From contig QHVR01000263.1 in the NCBI GenBank assembly GCA_003223595.1, positions 1 to 6,643 of the forward strand: 6,643 bases of DNA, written 5' to 3'. The notes under the pieces are model-generated. The model had not been told where the DNA came from. It did not search any database and saw only the letters and a list, made by a program, of their open reading frames with translations. A program made the position numbers and the translations under genes. The DNA is from Acidobacteriota bacterium (lineage in GTDB: Bacteria > Acidobacteriota > Terriglobia > Terriglobales > Acidobacteriaceae). Numbering within the stretch: the first letter of the stretch is position 1; each line of letters opens with the position of its first letter. Shown here piece after piece: positions 1 to 6,314 of this stretch.

Positions 1-1
1 G

Positions 2-334
2 GGCGTGCTGGCCGCGGCGTTTATCGGTTTATTCTTCTGCCTGACTCTGCGCCGGACGGGGAATCTCTGGTTCGCAGTCGGTTTTCACGCGGCCTGGGAT
101 TGGGGAGAAACTTTTTTCTACTCCGTCCCGGATAGCGGAATGACCTCTCCCGGCCATCTGCTGAGTTCGACACTGCACGGTCCGATGTGGCTGAGCGGCG
201 GCCCAGTGGGCCCCGAAGGGAGCGCCATGTGCTTCGTAGTGATTGCCCTGGCCTGGATTTTATTCGCCAAGCTTTACCGCGACCCACGAAAGCCAAGATC
301 CGGTTTGAATGGGCCACCCTCGGTGCCTACCTAG
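2..334 (+). CDS. CPBP family intramembrane metalloprotease, C-terminal part (5' end outside window)
   Basis: The reading frame is open from the first bases of the window and ends at TAG 332-334, so only the last 110 or so residues are visible. A hydrophobic segment (AAAFIGLFFCLTLRRTGN) is followed by the motif GFHAAWDW, with the histidine codon at 86-88. This matches the late conserved motif of CPBP/CAAX-like (Abi) membrane proteases, where the histidine helps bind the catalytic metal. A second hydrophobic stretch (MCFVVIALAWILFAKLY) near the end would be the last membrane helix, followed by a short basic, Pro-rich cytoplasmic tail. The EExxxR catalytic motif would lie upstream and cannot be checked. 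GTG at 5-7 is in frame but is almost certainly internal. Family members process prenylated or other membrane substrates; the substrate here is unknown. The family call is fairly sure, the function is not. Confidence 0.8.
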   Translation, partial: GVLAAAFIGLFFCLTLRRTGNLWFAVGFHAAWDWGETFFYSVPDSGMTSPGHLLSSTLHGPMWLSGGPVGPEGSAMCFVVIALAWILFAKLYRDPRKPRSGLNGPPSVPT

Positions 335-352
335 GACAGCCACTGGCCGTCC
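334..352 (+). other. Small hairpin at the end of the CPBP gene
   Basis: The arms GGAC (334-337) and GTCC (349-352) pair, with an inner GCC/GGC stem (339-341 with 345-347), one A-C mismatch and an ACT loop. It overlaps the last base of the CPBP stop codon and is followed by a second palindrome, GCCCGGGC at 353-360. There is no U-tract after it, so it is not a classical intrinsic terminator. It could help end transcription or stabilise the 3' end, or it may be chance in GC-rich DNA. Confidence 0.25.
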
Positions 353-439
353 GCCCGGGCCGCAACCCGATGCATGCCACTTTGGGAGCGGCGGCTGAAC
401 AAAAGGCAATCCACATCTGCGATGCCCTCTACAGCCCTT

Positions 440-445
440 TATACT
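440..445 (+). promoter_or_regulatory. Candidate -10 element of recQ (TATACT)
   Basis: TATACT matches the bacterial -10 consensus at five of six positions and ends six bases before ATG 452. Transcription would then start at or next to the start codon, giving a leaderless mRNA. No convincing -35 box lies 16-18 bp upstream. The placement agrees with the lack of a good Shine-Dalgarno sequence in front of 452. Confidence 0.35.
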
Positions 446-451
446 GCTCGC

Positions 452-2347
452 ATGTCCCCGGAACCCGACCTGCTTACGCCTCTGCAGCGCTACTGGGGGT
501 ATAGTTCCTTTCGTCCGCTTCAGCAACAGATCGTGCAGAGCCTCATTGCCGGACACGATACCTGTGTGGTAATGCCCACCGGCGGAGGCAAGTCCCTGTG
601 CTACCAACTGCCGGCGCTGGTGCTGGGCAGAACCGCGGTCGTGATTTCTCCGCTCATCGCGCTGATGCAGGACCAGGCGGCGCAACTGGCACAAATGGGA
701 ATTGCGGCTGCTGTTTTGAATAGCTCGATTTCCGGCGAGGAACAATCCCGCATCATGCGTCAGGCGAGAGACGGAAGTTTCCGCCTGCTTTATCTCTCGC
801 CCGAGCGGCTGCAGCGCGCCGATACCATCACCTGGCTGCAGCAGGTTCCCGTCTCTTTTTTTGCTATCGACGAGGCCCACTGCATCTCCGAGTGGGGACA
901 CGAATTCCGGCCCGAGTACCGCCAGCTGAGCCGTTTGCGCGGTGCATTCCCAAACTCTCCGATCGCGGCTTTTACCGCCAGCGCCACCCGTCCGGTTCGC
1001 CACGACATCCTGACGCAACTCGCTCTCCGCGATCCCGATAAATACATTGCCAGCTTCCACCGCCCCAATCTCCGCTACCTGGTGCGCGAATGCGATGCCG
1101 TACAGCACAGAAATCTCTTGCTGGCTGCGTTGCACCAGCATGCCGACGGCAACGTCATCGTGTACTCGCCCACCATCAACCAGGTGGAAGAGACGGTGGA
1201 CTTCCTCGGTGAGCAGGGAATTGCGGCGGTTCCGTACCATGCCAAGATGTCCACCGAGGACAGGCGCCGAAACCAGGAGCGCTGGATGTCCGACGAGGTT
1301 CGCGTGCTGGTAGGGACCATCGCCTTCGGTCTGGGCATCAATAAAGCCACGGTTCGCGCCGTCATTCATCTGTCCTTGCCCAAATCTGTCGAGCAGTTTT
1401 ATCAGGAAGCGGGGCGCGCTGGCCGCGACGGTCAGCCGGCAGACTGCATCTTGCTGTGGCAGAAACGGGACGCGGGCCTGCTAGGCTTTTTCGCCAACCA
1501 GGTCCTGGATGCAGCCGAACGGGAGCGCGCGTGGCAGAGATACTACAAGATCCGTGACTTCGCTGAGCTGGACAAATGCCGGCATCGCCAGATCTGCCTG
1601 CACTTCGGAGAGACTCCAAAGTGGTCGTCCTGCAGCGCTTGCGACGTGTGCGGCGAAATGCCGGATTGGCTGAGCCTTGTCGCCGCTCCAAAGAAGGGCC
1701 GGAAGGCAGTTCGCCCTTTAGCTGCCCAGGCACGCGCGCAGGAAACGAGTTCTGCGGCTGGCAACGATCCGGACCTCCGCGAGTACCTGCGGGAATGGCG
1801 CCGTATGATGGCCAAAGAGCAGGGGCTTCCTGCGTACACTGTGCTGCATGACACCACTCTGGATGAGATTTGCCGGATTCGCCCATCCTCGATCGCTCAG
1901 CTGAGGACGATCACCGGAATCGGAGAGCGCAAAGCCGAGTCGATTGGCGCCCTGATTTTGCGCGCCCTCGAAGAATATCGAAGTGGCGCCCGCGCCGCCC
2001 AACTGCAGGCCAGCACCCCTCCGATGCAGGAAACACTCGAACTGCTGAAGAGCGGTAAGAGCTTCGAGGAGATTGGCGTGATCCGCGGCAGGCAGATTTC
2101 GACGGTAATGGGCACGGTTGCGGTTCTAGTCGAAACCGGCGAACTGGAATTTTCCCCTGCCTGGCTCAGCCCGGAAAAAGTTTCCGTGATTGAAGCCGCC
2201 TGCACGCGCTTGCAGAGCGACGGCTATCAGCGACTCAAGCCGTTAAAGGAAATTCTGCCCCCAGACATTACTTACAGCGAGATCCGGCTGGTGGTAGCGC
2301 GCCTGCGGCGCCAAAGCAGTCAGAATAGCCCGCAGCCCACCACGTGA
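452..2347 (+). CDS. recQ: RecQ-family ATP-dependent DNA helicase without RQC winged helix, with C-terminal HTH domain
   Basis: This 631-residue SF2 helicase should unwind DNA 3' to 5' in recombination and replication-fork repair. Motif 0 is at residues 16-26 (GY..FRPLQQQ), the Walker A is TGGGKS with K47, and the DEAH box is at 140-143, followed by the RecQ aromatic loop HCISEWGHEFRPEY. Motif V is FGLGINK and motif VI is QEAGRAGRDG at 318-327. A zinc site follows with C376, C394, C397 and C400 (an extra cysteine at 382). Only about 40 low-complexity residues then lead to an HRDC domain at about 441-512; E. coli RecQ has a winged helix of about 100 residues at this point. Residues about 526-625 resemble the HTH_40 module of other RecQ proteins (LKSGKSFEEIGVIRGRQIST). 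The frame is open from 374, with other ATGs at 374 and 422. I chose 452 because homology starts soon after it and a -10-like hexamer lies just upstream. A weak AAAAGG at 401-406 would be too far from 422 to be ideal. The gene converges with the zinc-ribbon gene, 36 bp away. Confidence 0.93.
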   Translation: MSPEPDLLTPLQRYWGYSSFRPLQQQIVQSLIAGHDTCVVMPTGGGKSLCYQLPALVLGRTAVVISPLIALMQDQAAQLAQMGIAAAVLNSSISGEEQSRIMRQARDGSFRLLYLSPERLQRADTITWLQQVPVSFFAIDEAHCISEWGHEFRPEYRQLSRLRGAFPNSPIAAFTASATRPVRHDILTQLALRDPDKYIASFHRPNLRYLVRECDAVQHRNLLLAALHQHADGNVIVYSPTINQVEETVDFLGEQGIAAVPYHAKMSTEDRRRNQERWMSDEVRVLVGTIAFGLGINKATVRAVIHLSLPKSVEQFYQEAGRAGRDGQPADCILLWQKRDAGLLGFFANQVLDAAERERAWQRYYKIRDFAELDKCRHRQICLHFGETPKWSSCSACDVCGEMPDWLSLVAAPKKGRKAVRPLAAQARAQETSSAAGNDPDLREYLREWRRMMAKEQGLPAYTVLHDTTLDEICRIRPSSIAQLRTITGIGERKAESIGALILRALEEYRSGARAAQLQASTPPMQETLELLKSGKSFEEIGVIRGRQISTVMGTVAVLVETGELEFSPAWLSPEKVSVIEAACTRLQSDGYQRLKPLKEILPPDITYSEIRLVVARLRRQSSQNSPQPTT

Positions 2348-2383
2348 GTTGTACCTGAAATTGCGAGGAATCGGCCGCCTGCT

Positions 2384-3502
2384 CTAGCTGGCAGCTTGCC
2401 CGGTAGGAACAGGCTCCTTCACATGCGAGCCCGTGCTCGCTTCATGGCGCGCCAGGTCCAGATCGGCATTCAGAGAATCCAGCACAACCATCGGAAGTTC
2501 CGTGCCGAAGTTTTCCAGATCATGTTCCGACCAGTTGCCATTGAGACGCGTAGCACCGGTGATGTCTTCCGGGAAGGCCTGTCGAAAATCACCCTCGCGA
2601 ATGAGGATGTCGCCGATTAGCCGTCCGGTGTGAATGTCGTAGACACGGCGGCTGGCCTGGCCTCGAAGGTTCGTTAAGCAGAGGAAGACTTCGCCATCTC
2701 CGGCGAACTCGGCGCGATAGTACCAGGCTTGCGTTGCATCGATCTTGGGATGATGCCGCTTGGGCCGGTGCAGCGAGGGGATCTGGTCGATCAACTCTTC
2801 TTTAGGATTGAAGTAGAGAATCCGCTGGCAGGAATCGCAGACCACCGTCTCCTTGCCGGAGCGTACCTCGTTGTAGGTCTGCGGCCGCAGCATCACCTGG
2901 CAACCCATGCATTTGTGGTCGCGGACTTCAGAGATGCCGCTGCCCCGGAACTTCGAAACCCGCTCGTAGTGGCGAAGCAGATTTTCGCTGATCCCGGAAC
3001 GAAGCTGGTCGCGTTTGCCGCGCCATTCTGCCAGGAGTTTCTCATCTTCGGCAGTGCGCTGGCGGGCCTGCTCTTTTTCCTGTTCGATCTCCGCGGTTTC
3101 TGCCTTCAGGTCCGCCTGCGCGGCTTTAACCTCTTTGTCGCGCGTGTCCGCGTTCACCATCAGCTCGAGAATCTTGTCTTCATTCGCGGCGATCTCTTTT
3201 TCGGCGAACTGGATCTCGTGCAGCAGCGCCCGGTATTGTTCGTTGGTTTTTACGTCGAGCGACTGGTCGCGATACTTGGAAATTTTGGTGCGCAGCTCGG
3301 TGATGCTGGCCTCGTACTTGCGACGCGCGGCTTCATCGGTTTTAAGGGCGGCCTGCGCTTTGTCGAGCTGGGCTTTCGTTCCGGCGAGTCTCGCCTCGAT
3401 CGCGGATACTCGTCTGGGGAGCTCGGCGACTTCGTCCTGCAGACGGCGGATTTCCTTATCCACGTCTTGCAGTTTCAGAAGATTCTCTATTTCAGGAAGC
3501 AT
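2384..3502 (-). CDS. Coiled-coil C4 zinc-ribbon protein (CT398-like) with C-terminal extension
   Basis: The protein has 372 residues. Residues about 3-165 are charged, heptad-like coiled coil starting IENLLKLQDVDKEIRRL, with the family hallmark KTNEQYRALLHEIQFAEKEI. A C4 zinc ribbon follows: C198-MG-C201 and C222-DS-C225, ending CQRILYF. This is the layout of the C4-type zinc-ribbon family (Pfam zf-RING_7) that includes chlamydial CT398, reported to bind the sigma factor RpoN. The cellular role in other bacteria is not settled. Family members usually end soon after the ribbon at around 240 residues. Here about 135 more residues follow (from HRPKRHHP onward), with a mixed, globular-looking composition (WYYRAEF, VFLCLTNLRGQ, RRVYDIHTGRLIGD). 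I do not recognise this part. The frame is open up to an ATG at 3583, but that extension would run through a terminator-like hairpin. ATG 3502 matches the family N-terminus. No clear Shine-Dalgarno sequence is seen. Confidence 0.85.
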   Translation of the reverse strand: MLPEIENLLKLQDVDKEIRRLQDEVAELPRRVSAIEARLAGTKAQLDKAQAALKTDEAARRKYEASITELRTKISKYRDQSLDVKTNEQYRALLHEIQFAEKEIAANEDKILELMVNADTRDKEVKAAQADLKAETAEIEQEKEQARQRTAEDEKLLAEWRGKRDQLRSGISENLLRHYERVSKFRGSGISEVRDHKCMGCQVMLRPQTYNEVRSGKETVVCDSCQRILYFNPKEELIDQIPSLHRPKRHHPKIDATQAWYYRAEFAGDGEVFLCLTNLRGQASRRVYDIHTGRLIGDILIREGDFRQAFPEDITGATRLNGNWSEHDLENFGTELPMVVLDSLNADLDLARHEASTGSHVKEPVPTGQAAS

Positions 3503-3521
3503 TGTTGGAGAAGCTGCATTG

Positions 3522-3530
3522 ATTTTAGCA
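3522..3530 (-). promoter_or_regulatory. Candidate extended -10 promoter of the zinc-ribbon gene
   Basis: Read on the - strand, the site is TGCTAAAAT: an extended TGn followed by TAAAAT, five of six matches to the -10 consensus. A weak -35-like TTTTCA lies 15 bp upstream of the hexamer. Transcription would start near 3515, leaving a leader of about 12 bases without a visible ribosome-binding site. The promoter lies just downstream of the terminator-like hairpin, which suggests this gene is transcribed separately from the kinase gene. Confidence 0.4.
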
Positions 3531-3544
3531 CGCGCCGGGAGCTG

Positions 3545-3580
3545 AAAAGCCCCGCCCTCCGGGCATATGGCTGGGGCGGG
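3545..3580 (-). terminator. Probable intrinsic terminator after the kinase gene
   Basis: On the - strand a 7-bp all-GC stem CCCGCCC/GGGCGGG (3574-3580 with 3551-3557) encloses a 16-base loop and is followed by GC and then TTTT (3548-3545). It begins about 34 bases after the kinase stop codon. The T-run is short and there are competing inner pairings (for example GCCC/GGGC), so strength is uncertain. Position and orientation fit termination of the kinase transcript ahead of the zinc-ribbon gene's own promoter. Confidence 0.5.
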
Positions 3581-3613
3581 CAAGCAGAGAAGGCTGCGGA
3601 GGCGGGAAGCGTC

Positions 3614-6208
3614 CTATTTCAAGCCCTGCAGTAAATAGAGCTCGGAAAGCTGCCGCAGCGTGTTATATGCAAAATACTGGCCATCTGGCGTCGTTACCAC
3701 GCGAGTGATGCCCATCCCGCCAGCGGGATCCCTCATTTCAAGCACTTTCACAAGCTGGCGGAGCCCTGTCTCAACATTAACGCGATAAACGCTGGCCGAA
3801 AGCCCATTGAAGTTCACCACGAATGCGGTCTTGCCATCCTCGCCAAGCTGGATCAGGCGATCATTGGCTTGCGCTCCTTTGATTACCCGGGCAGGCAATC
3901 CGCCATCGACCGGAACGAGTTGCGGCGACCCATTCTGCCCAAGAGCAGCAAGGAACTTGCCATCAGGAGTAAGCATGGCTCGTACCCCTTCGGGTAAAAC
4001 CGGCTGGAGTTTCCCTGTGCCGGGGTCAAAAGAATAGACACGTACCTGGTGGCCGGGTTCCTTGCCGGAAAGAATCACGCGGCGGCTATCGGAACTCAAC
4101 CCCAGCACACTCACGTTCTCCAACCCAGATGGCTTCACCTCTATGGGTTCACCAGCGCCGGTTGGGATTAGCGAGAACTTGGGTGGCGTACTGGCAGCAA
4201 TCACGAGCACCCACTTCTGATCGGGGGAGAGGGACTGGGCATAGCCGTCTCCAAGGCGGACGGCGGCAGAGCCATCTGTCTTCCGCAGGAAAACCGTTCC
4301 ATAGGAGCCGCCGCCTTTGCCTCCCTCATGGAACAGTACCTGCTTGCCGTCGGCAGAGAGCGCTACCAGCACAGCGCGGTCAAGCCAGGTCAATTCTCGT
4401 TCTTCACTGCCCTTGAGAGTGGTGAAGAAAATCTTCCGCTCGCGATCGTCGATCGTGATGATTGCCGTGCCATTGGGGGAAACATCGTGCAGCGTCAGGT
4501 CTCCCGGAGCCGCAGCCAGAAGCCGGAACTTGCCGGATAACGAGACAGACATCAGCCGCCGGGCGATCGTGGTTGTCGTCGGGTCGGCAGTGAACCAGAC
4601 TTCATCCCCCTTCGGTGACCATGCAAGGCCGTAGAGGCTGCTGAAATCCCCGAAGAATTTCGCCTCGCTCCCATCGGAATTCATGATCGCCACCGAGCCG
4701 CGATCATCGCCCCTCGCAAGGTGCTTACAAAAAGCGATTCGCCTTCCATCCCTGGAAATTCGAGGTTGGCTGATCCAGCCCGGTGCCGCGAGCTTAAAGA
4801 CTACTTTGCCCGCGGGATACTCGATGCGGTTCTCGTTATCAACCGTGCGCACGACGAGCAGGCTCGTGCCGTCCGGCGACCAGTCCGCCCACTCCACGTT
4901 ATCCAGAACCTCTCGCGGCGCTGTCCCTCCGGTCAATGGAGTTCGGCCCAGCGTGCCCTGCATCCCGAAGAATCCCTGAAGGCCCTGAGGCCGCAAAGAC
5001 ACGGCAAGCTCTCCTTGCGGCGAGATACCAAACAGGTCTACCTGCCGCAGGCCTACAGGCCGTGATTCGATGGTGTCCTGGCGCGTGGAGAAGAGTTCCG
5101 GATCGCTTCCGCCCCAGGCCGCGCTGTAGATCACAGTTCGCGTGTCAGGAGCGAAGCGCGCGCTGAGCACCGTTCCCTTGCGGAACGTCAGCTGGTGATA
5201 AGTTACCTCCGCGACCGGCGTGGAACTATGTCCCAGCAGAAAGCCCAGGGCCGCCGCCAGCAGCAGCAGGACGACTGCGATCGGAAGCTGAAATCGGCGG
5301 GCTCGCTGCACCGCCGATGGCCGCGCCACGACTCCAGTCGACGATCCGGAATACTGCGACAGCGCCTCCAGATCGAACGCCAGATCGCGCGCGGACTGAA
5401 ACCGCTGTTCCGGAGTCTTCTCCAGACAGTGCCGGGCAATCCTCTCCAAGGCGGGCGAAATGTTCCGGTTCAACTGCGTCAGCTCGGGTGGATCCTCTTT
5501 GAGAATCGCGGTCATCGTCTCCGCGGCGGTATCGCGGGTAAAGGCGCGTTTGCCGCTGAGCATCTCAAAGAAAATCGATCCGAAACTGAAGATGTCGGAG
5601 CGATGATCGACTTCAAGCCCGCGCACCTGCTCGGGCGACATATAGCCAGCGGTTCCGAGCACCTGTCCGGCCTCGGTGAGGGCAACGTCCACGGCTGTAA
5701 GGGTCTGGGCCGAATTCGTTCCAGATCCTCGCGCGATCTTCGCCAGGCCGAAATCAAGAATCTTGACCCGTCCATCTTTGGTGATGAAAATATTTTCCGG
5801 CTTGAGATCGCGGTGGGTGATGCCTTTTTCGTGGGCGGCCGCAAGCCCGTGAGCGATCTGAGTGCCGAATTCAATGGCTTTGCGGGAAGAGAGGACCGCT
5901 CCGCTCAGACGCTGGCGCAGAGTCTCGCCCTCCAGCAGCTCGCAAACCATATACGGGGTGCCGTCGTGAGTGCCCATATCGTGCACGGAAAGGATGTTGG
6001 GATGGTTGAGAGCGGCGACCGAACGCGCCTCCTGCTCAAAGCGCCGAAGCCGGTCAGGATCCGAAGCGAACGAAGCCGGCAGGATTTTCACCGCAACACT
6101 GCGATCCAGCCGTGTGTCGCGCGCTCGGTACACTTCTCCCATGCCTCCCGCGCCGAGCGGAGACTGGATCTCATACGGACCGATTCTTGTACCGGAGTTC
6201 AGGGGCAT
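3614..6208 (-). CDS. Membrane-anchored PknB-type Ser/Thr protein kinase with C-terminal TolB/PD40-like propeller
   Basis: The protein has 864 residues. The N-terminal Hanks-type kinase domain (about 12-280) is complete: glycine loop GAGGMG at 19-24, K41 in VAVKIL, HRDLKPEN at 132-139, DFG at 152-154 and SPE at 191-193 in place of APE. It should autophosphorylate and phosphorylate cytoplasmic proteins on Ser/Thr; a Thr/Ser-rich activation segment spans about 162-186. A basic stretch (QRARRFQ) precedes one membrane helix at about 309-328, so the remaining 530 residues are predicted outside the cytoplasm. They contain twelve PD40-like motifs at 41-50 residue spacing: 352, 395, 443, 484, 530, 576, 617, 660, 704, 746, 789 and 839 (for example WSPDG, ISRDG, LTPDG). 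This is a beta-propeller, probably a sensor for a ligand, glycan or protein. The end LSELYLLQGLK looks like a natural end for this class. ATG 6208 gives the expected start just before TRIGPYEI. No Shine-Dalgarno sequence is evident. The ligand and substrates are unknown. Confidence 0.93.
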   Translation of the reverse strand: MPLNSGTRIGPYEIQSPLGAGGMGEVYRARDTRLDRSVAVKILPASFASDPDRLRRFEQEARSVAALNHPNILSVHDMGTHDGTPYMVCELLEGETLRQRLSGAVLSSRKAIEFGTQIAHGLAAAHEKGITHRDLKPENIFITKDGRVKILDFGLAKIARGSGTNSAQTLTAVDVALTEAGQVLGTAGYMSPEQVRGLEVDHRSDIFSFGSIFFEMLSGKRAFTRDTAAETMTAILKEDPPELTQLNRNISPALERIARHCLEKTPEQRFQSARDLAFDLEALSQYSGSSTGVVARPSAVQRARRFQLPIAVVLLLLAAALGFLLGHSSTPVAEVTYHQLTFRKGTVLSARFAPDTRTVIYSAAWGGSDPELFSTRQDTIESRPVGLRQVDLFGISPQGELAVSLRPQGLQGFFGMQGTLGRTPLTGGTAPREVLDNVEWADWSPDGTSLLVVRTVDNENRIEYPAGKVVFKLAAPGWISQPRISRDGRRIAFCKHLARGDDRGSVAIMNSDGSEAKFFGDFSSLYGLAWSPKGDEVWFTADPTTTTIARRLMSVSLSGKFRLLAAAPGDLTLHDVSPNGTAIITIDDRERKIFFTTLKGSEERELTWLDRAVLVALSADGKQVLFHEGGKGGGSYGTVFLRKTDGSAAVRLGDGYAQSLSPDQKWVLVIAASTPPKFSLIPTGAGEPIEVKPSGLENVSVLGLSSDSRRVILSGKEPGHQVRVYSFDPGTGKLQPVLPEGVRAMLTPDGKFLAALGQNGSPQLVPVDGGLPARVIKGAQANDRLIQLGEDGKTAFVVNFNGLSASVYRVNVETGLRQLVKVLEMRDPAGGMGITRVVTTPDGQYFAYNTLRQLSELYLLQGLK

Positions 6209-6218
6209 TCGCCGCGCA

Positions 6219-6224
6219 ATTATA
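6219..6224 (-). promoter_or_regulatory. Candidate -10 element of the kinase gene (TATAAT)
   Basis: A perfect TATAAT is present on the - strand in an otherwise GC-rich stretch, ten bases before ATG 6208. The transcript would start only about three or four bases before the start codon. No good -35 hexamer is found at 16-18 bp upstream. The absence of a Shine-Dalgarno sequence fits a near-leaderless mRNA. Confidence 0.45.
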
Positions 6225-6255
6225 GCCCACGCGGAGAACAGCGCCGCTCCTTGCG

Positions 6256-6263
6256 GTGTACAC
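6256..6263. other. Palindrome GTGTACAC in the divergent intergenic region
   Basis: This perfect 8-bp palindrome lies in the 106 bp between the divergent kinase and peptidase genes, about 32 bp upstream of the kinase -10 candidate. It could be the core of a dimeric regulator site acting on either gene. A single 8-bp palindrome is also easily found by chance, so this is only a candidate operator. Confidence 0.15.
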
Positions 6264-6298
6264 TGCTCGGTTCGCCTGTGTGTGGGATTCCATTGCCT

Positions 6299-6307
6299 GA
6301 GGTGAGG
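6299..6307 (+). promoter_or_regulatory. Shine-Dalgarno site of the DPP IV-like gene
   Basis: GAGGTGAGG contains a good anti-16S match (GAGGTG, 6299-6304) about ten bases before GTG 6315. It supports GTG as the start codon, since an in-frame TGA at 6303-6305 excludes any start further upstream. It is the only clear ribosome-binding site in the window. Confidence 0.65.
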
Positions 6308-6314
6308 TCACTTC

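Noticed and set aside
374..451. N-terminal extension of RecQ from ATG 374 or 422
   Set aside because: The 26 extra residues show no resemblance to RecQ N-termini. A -10-like box lies inside the extension, and no well-placed Shine-Dalgarno sequence supports either start.
260..1369. Long open frame on the - strand opposite recQ
   Set aside because: Its translation has no recognisable domain and lies opposite strongly conserved helicase motifs. GC-rich codon bias opens antisense frames of this kind.
1362..1886. 174-codon open frame on the - strand inside recQ
   Set aside because: It is antisense to the zinc-binding and HRDC region, is Pro/Arg/Ser-rich, and has no domain or ribosome-binding signal.
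2..2347. CPBP (Abi) protease next to RecQ as a possible phage-defence cassette
   Set aside because: The CPBP name 'Abi' comes from a few bacteriocin-immunity members and does not imply defence. No nuclease, toxin or other defence gene is nearby, and RecQ is an ordinary housekeeping helicase.
3503..3583. N-terminal extension of the zinc-ribbon protein from ATG 3583
   Set aside because: The extra 27 residues would be encoded by the terminator-like hairpin and the promoter candidate, and the family N-terminus begins at the ATG at 3502.
2729..3634. 301-codon open frame on the + strand opposite the zinc-ribbon gene
   Set aside because: The translation is Phe/Leu/Arg-rich, the typical mirror of a Glu/Lys-rich coiled coil on the other strand. 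The - strand frame has clear family motifs.
4438..4465. Local repeats of CGATCG/GATCGT resembling a small palindrome cluster
   Set aside because: It lies inside the propeller-coding part of the kinase gene and is explained by Asp/Arg codons (DDRERK). There is no sign of a regulatory site.
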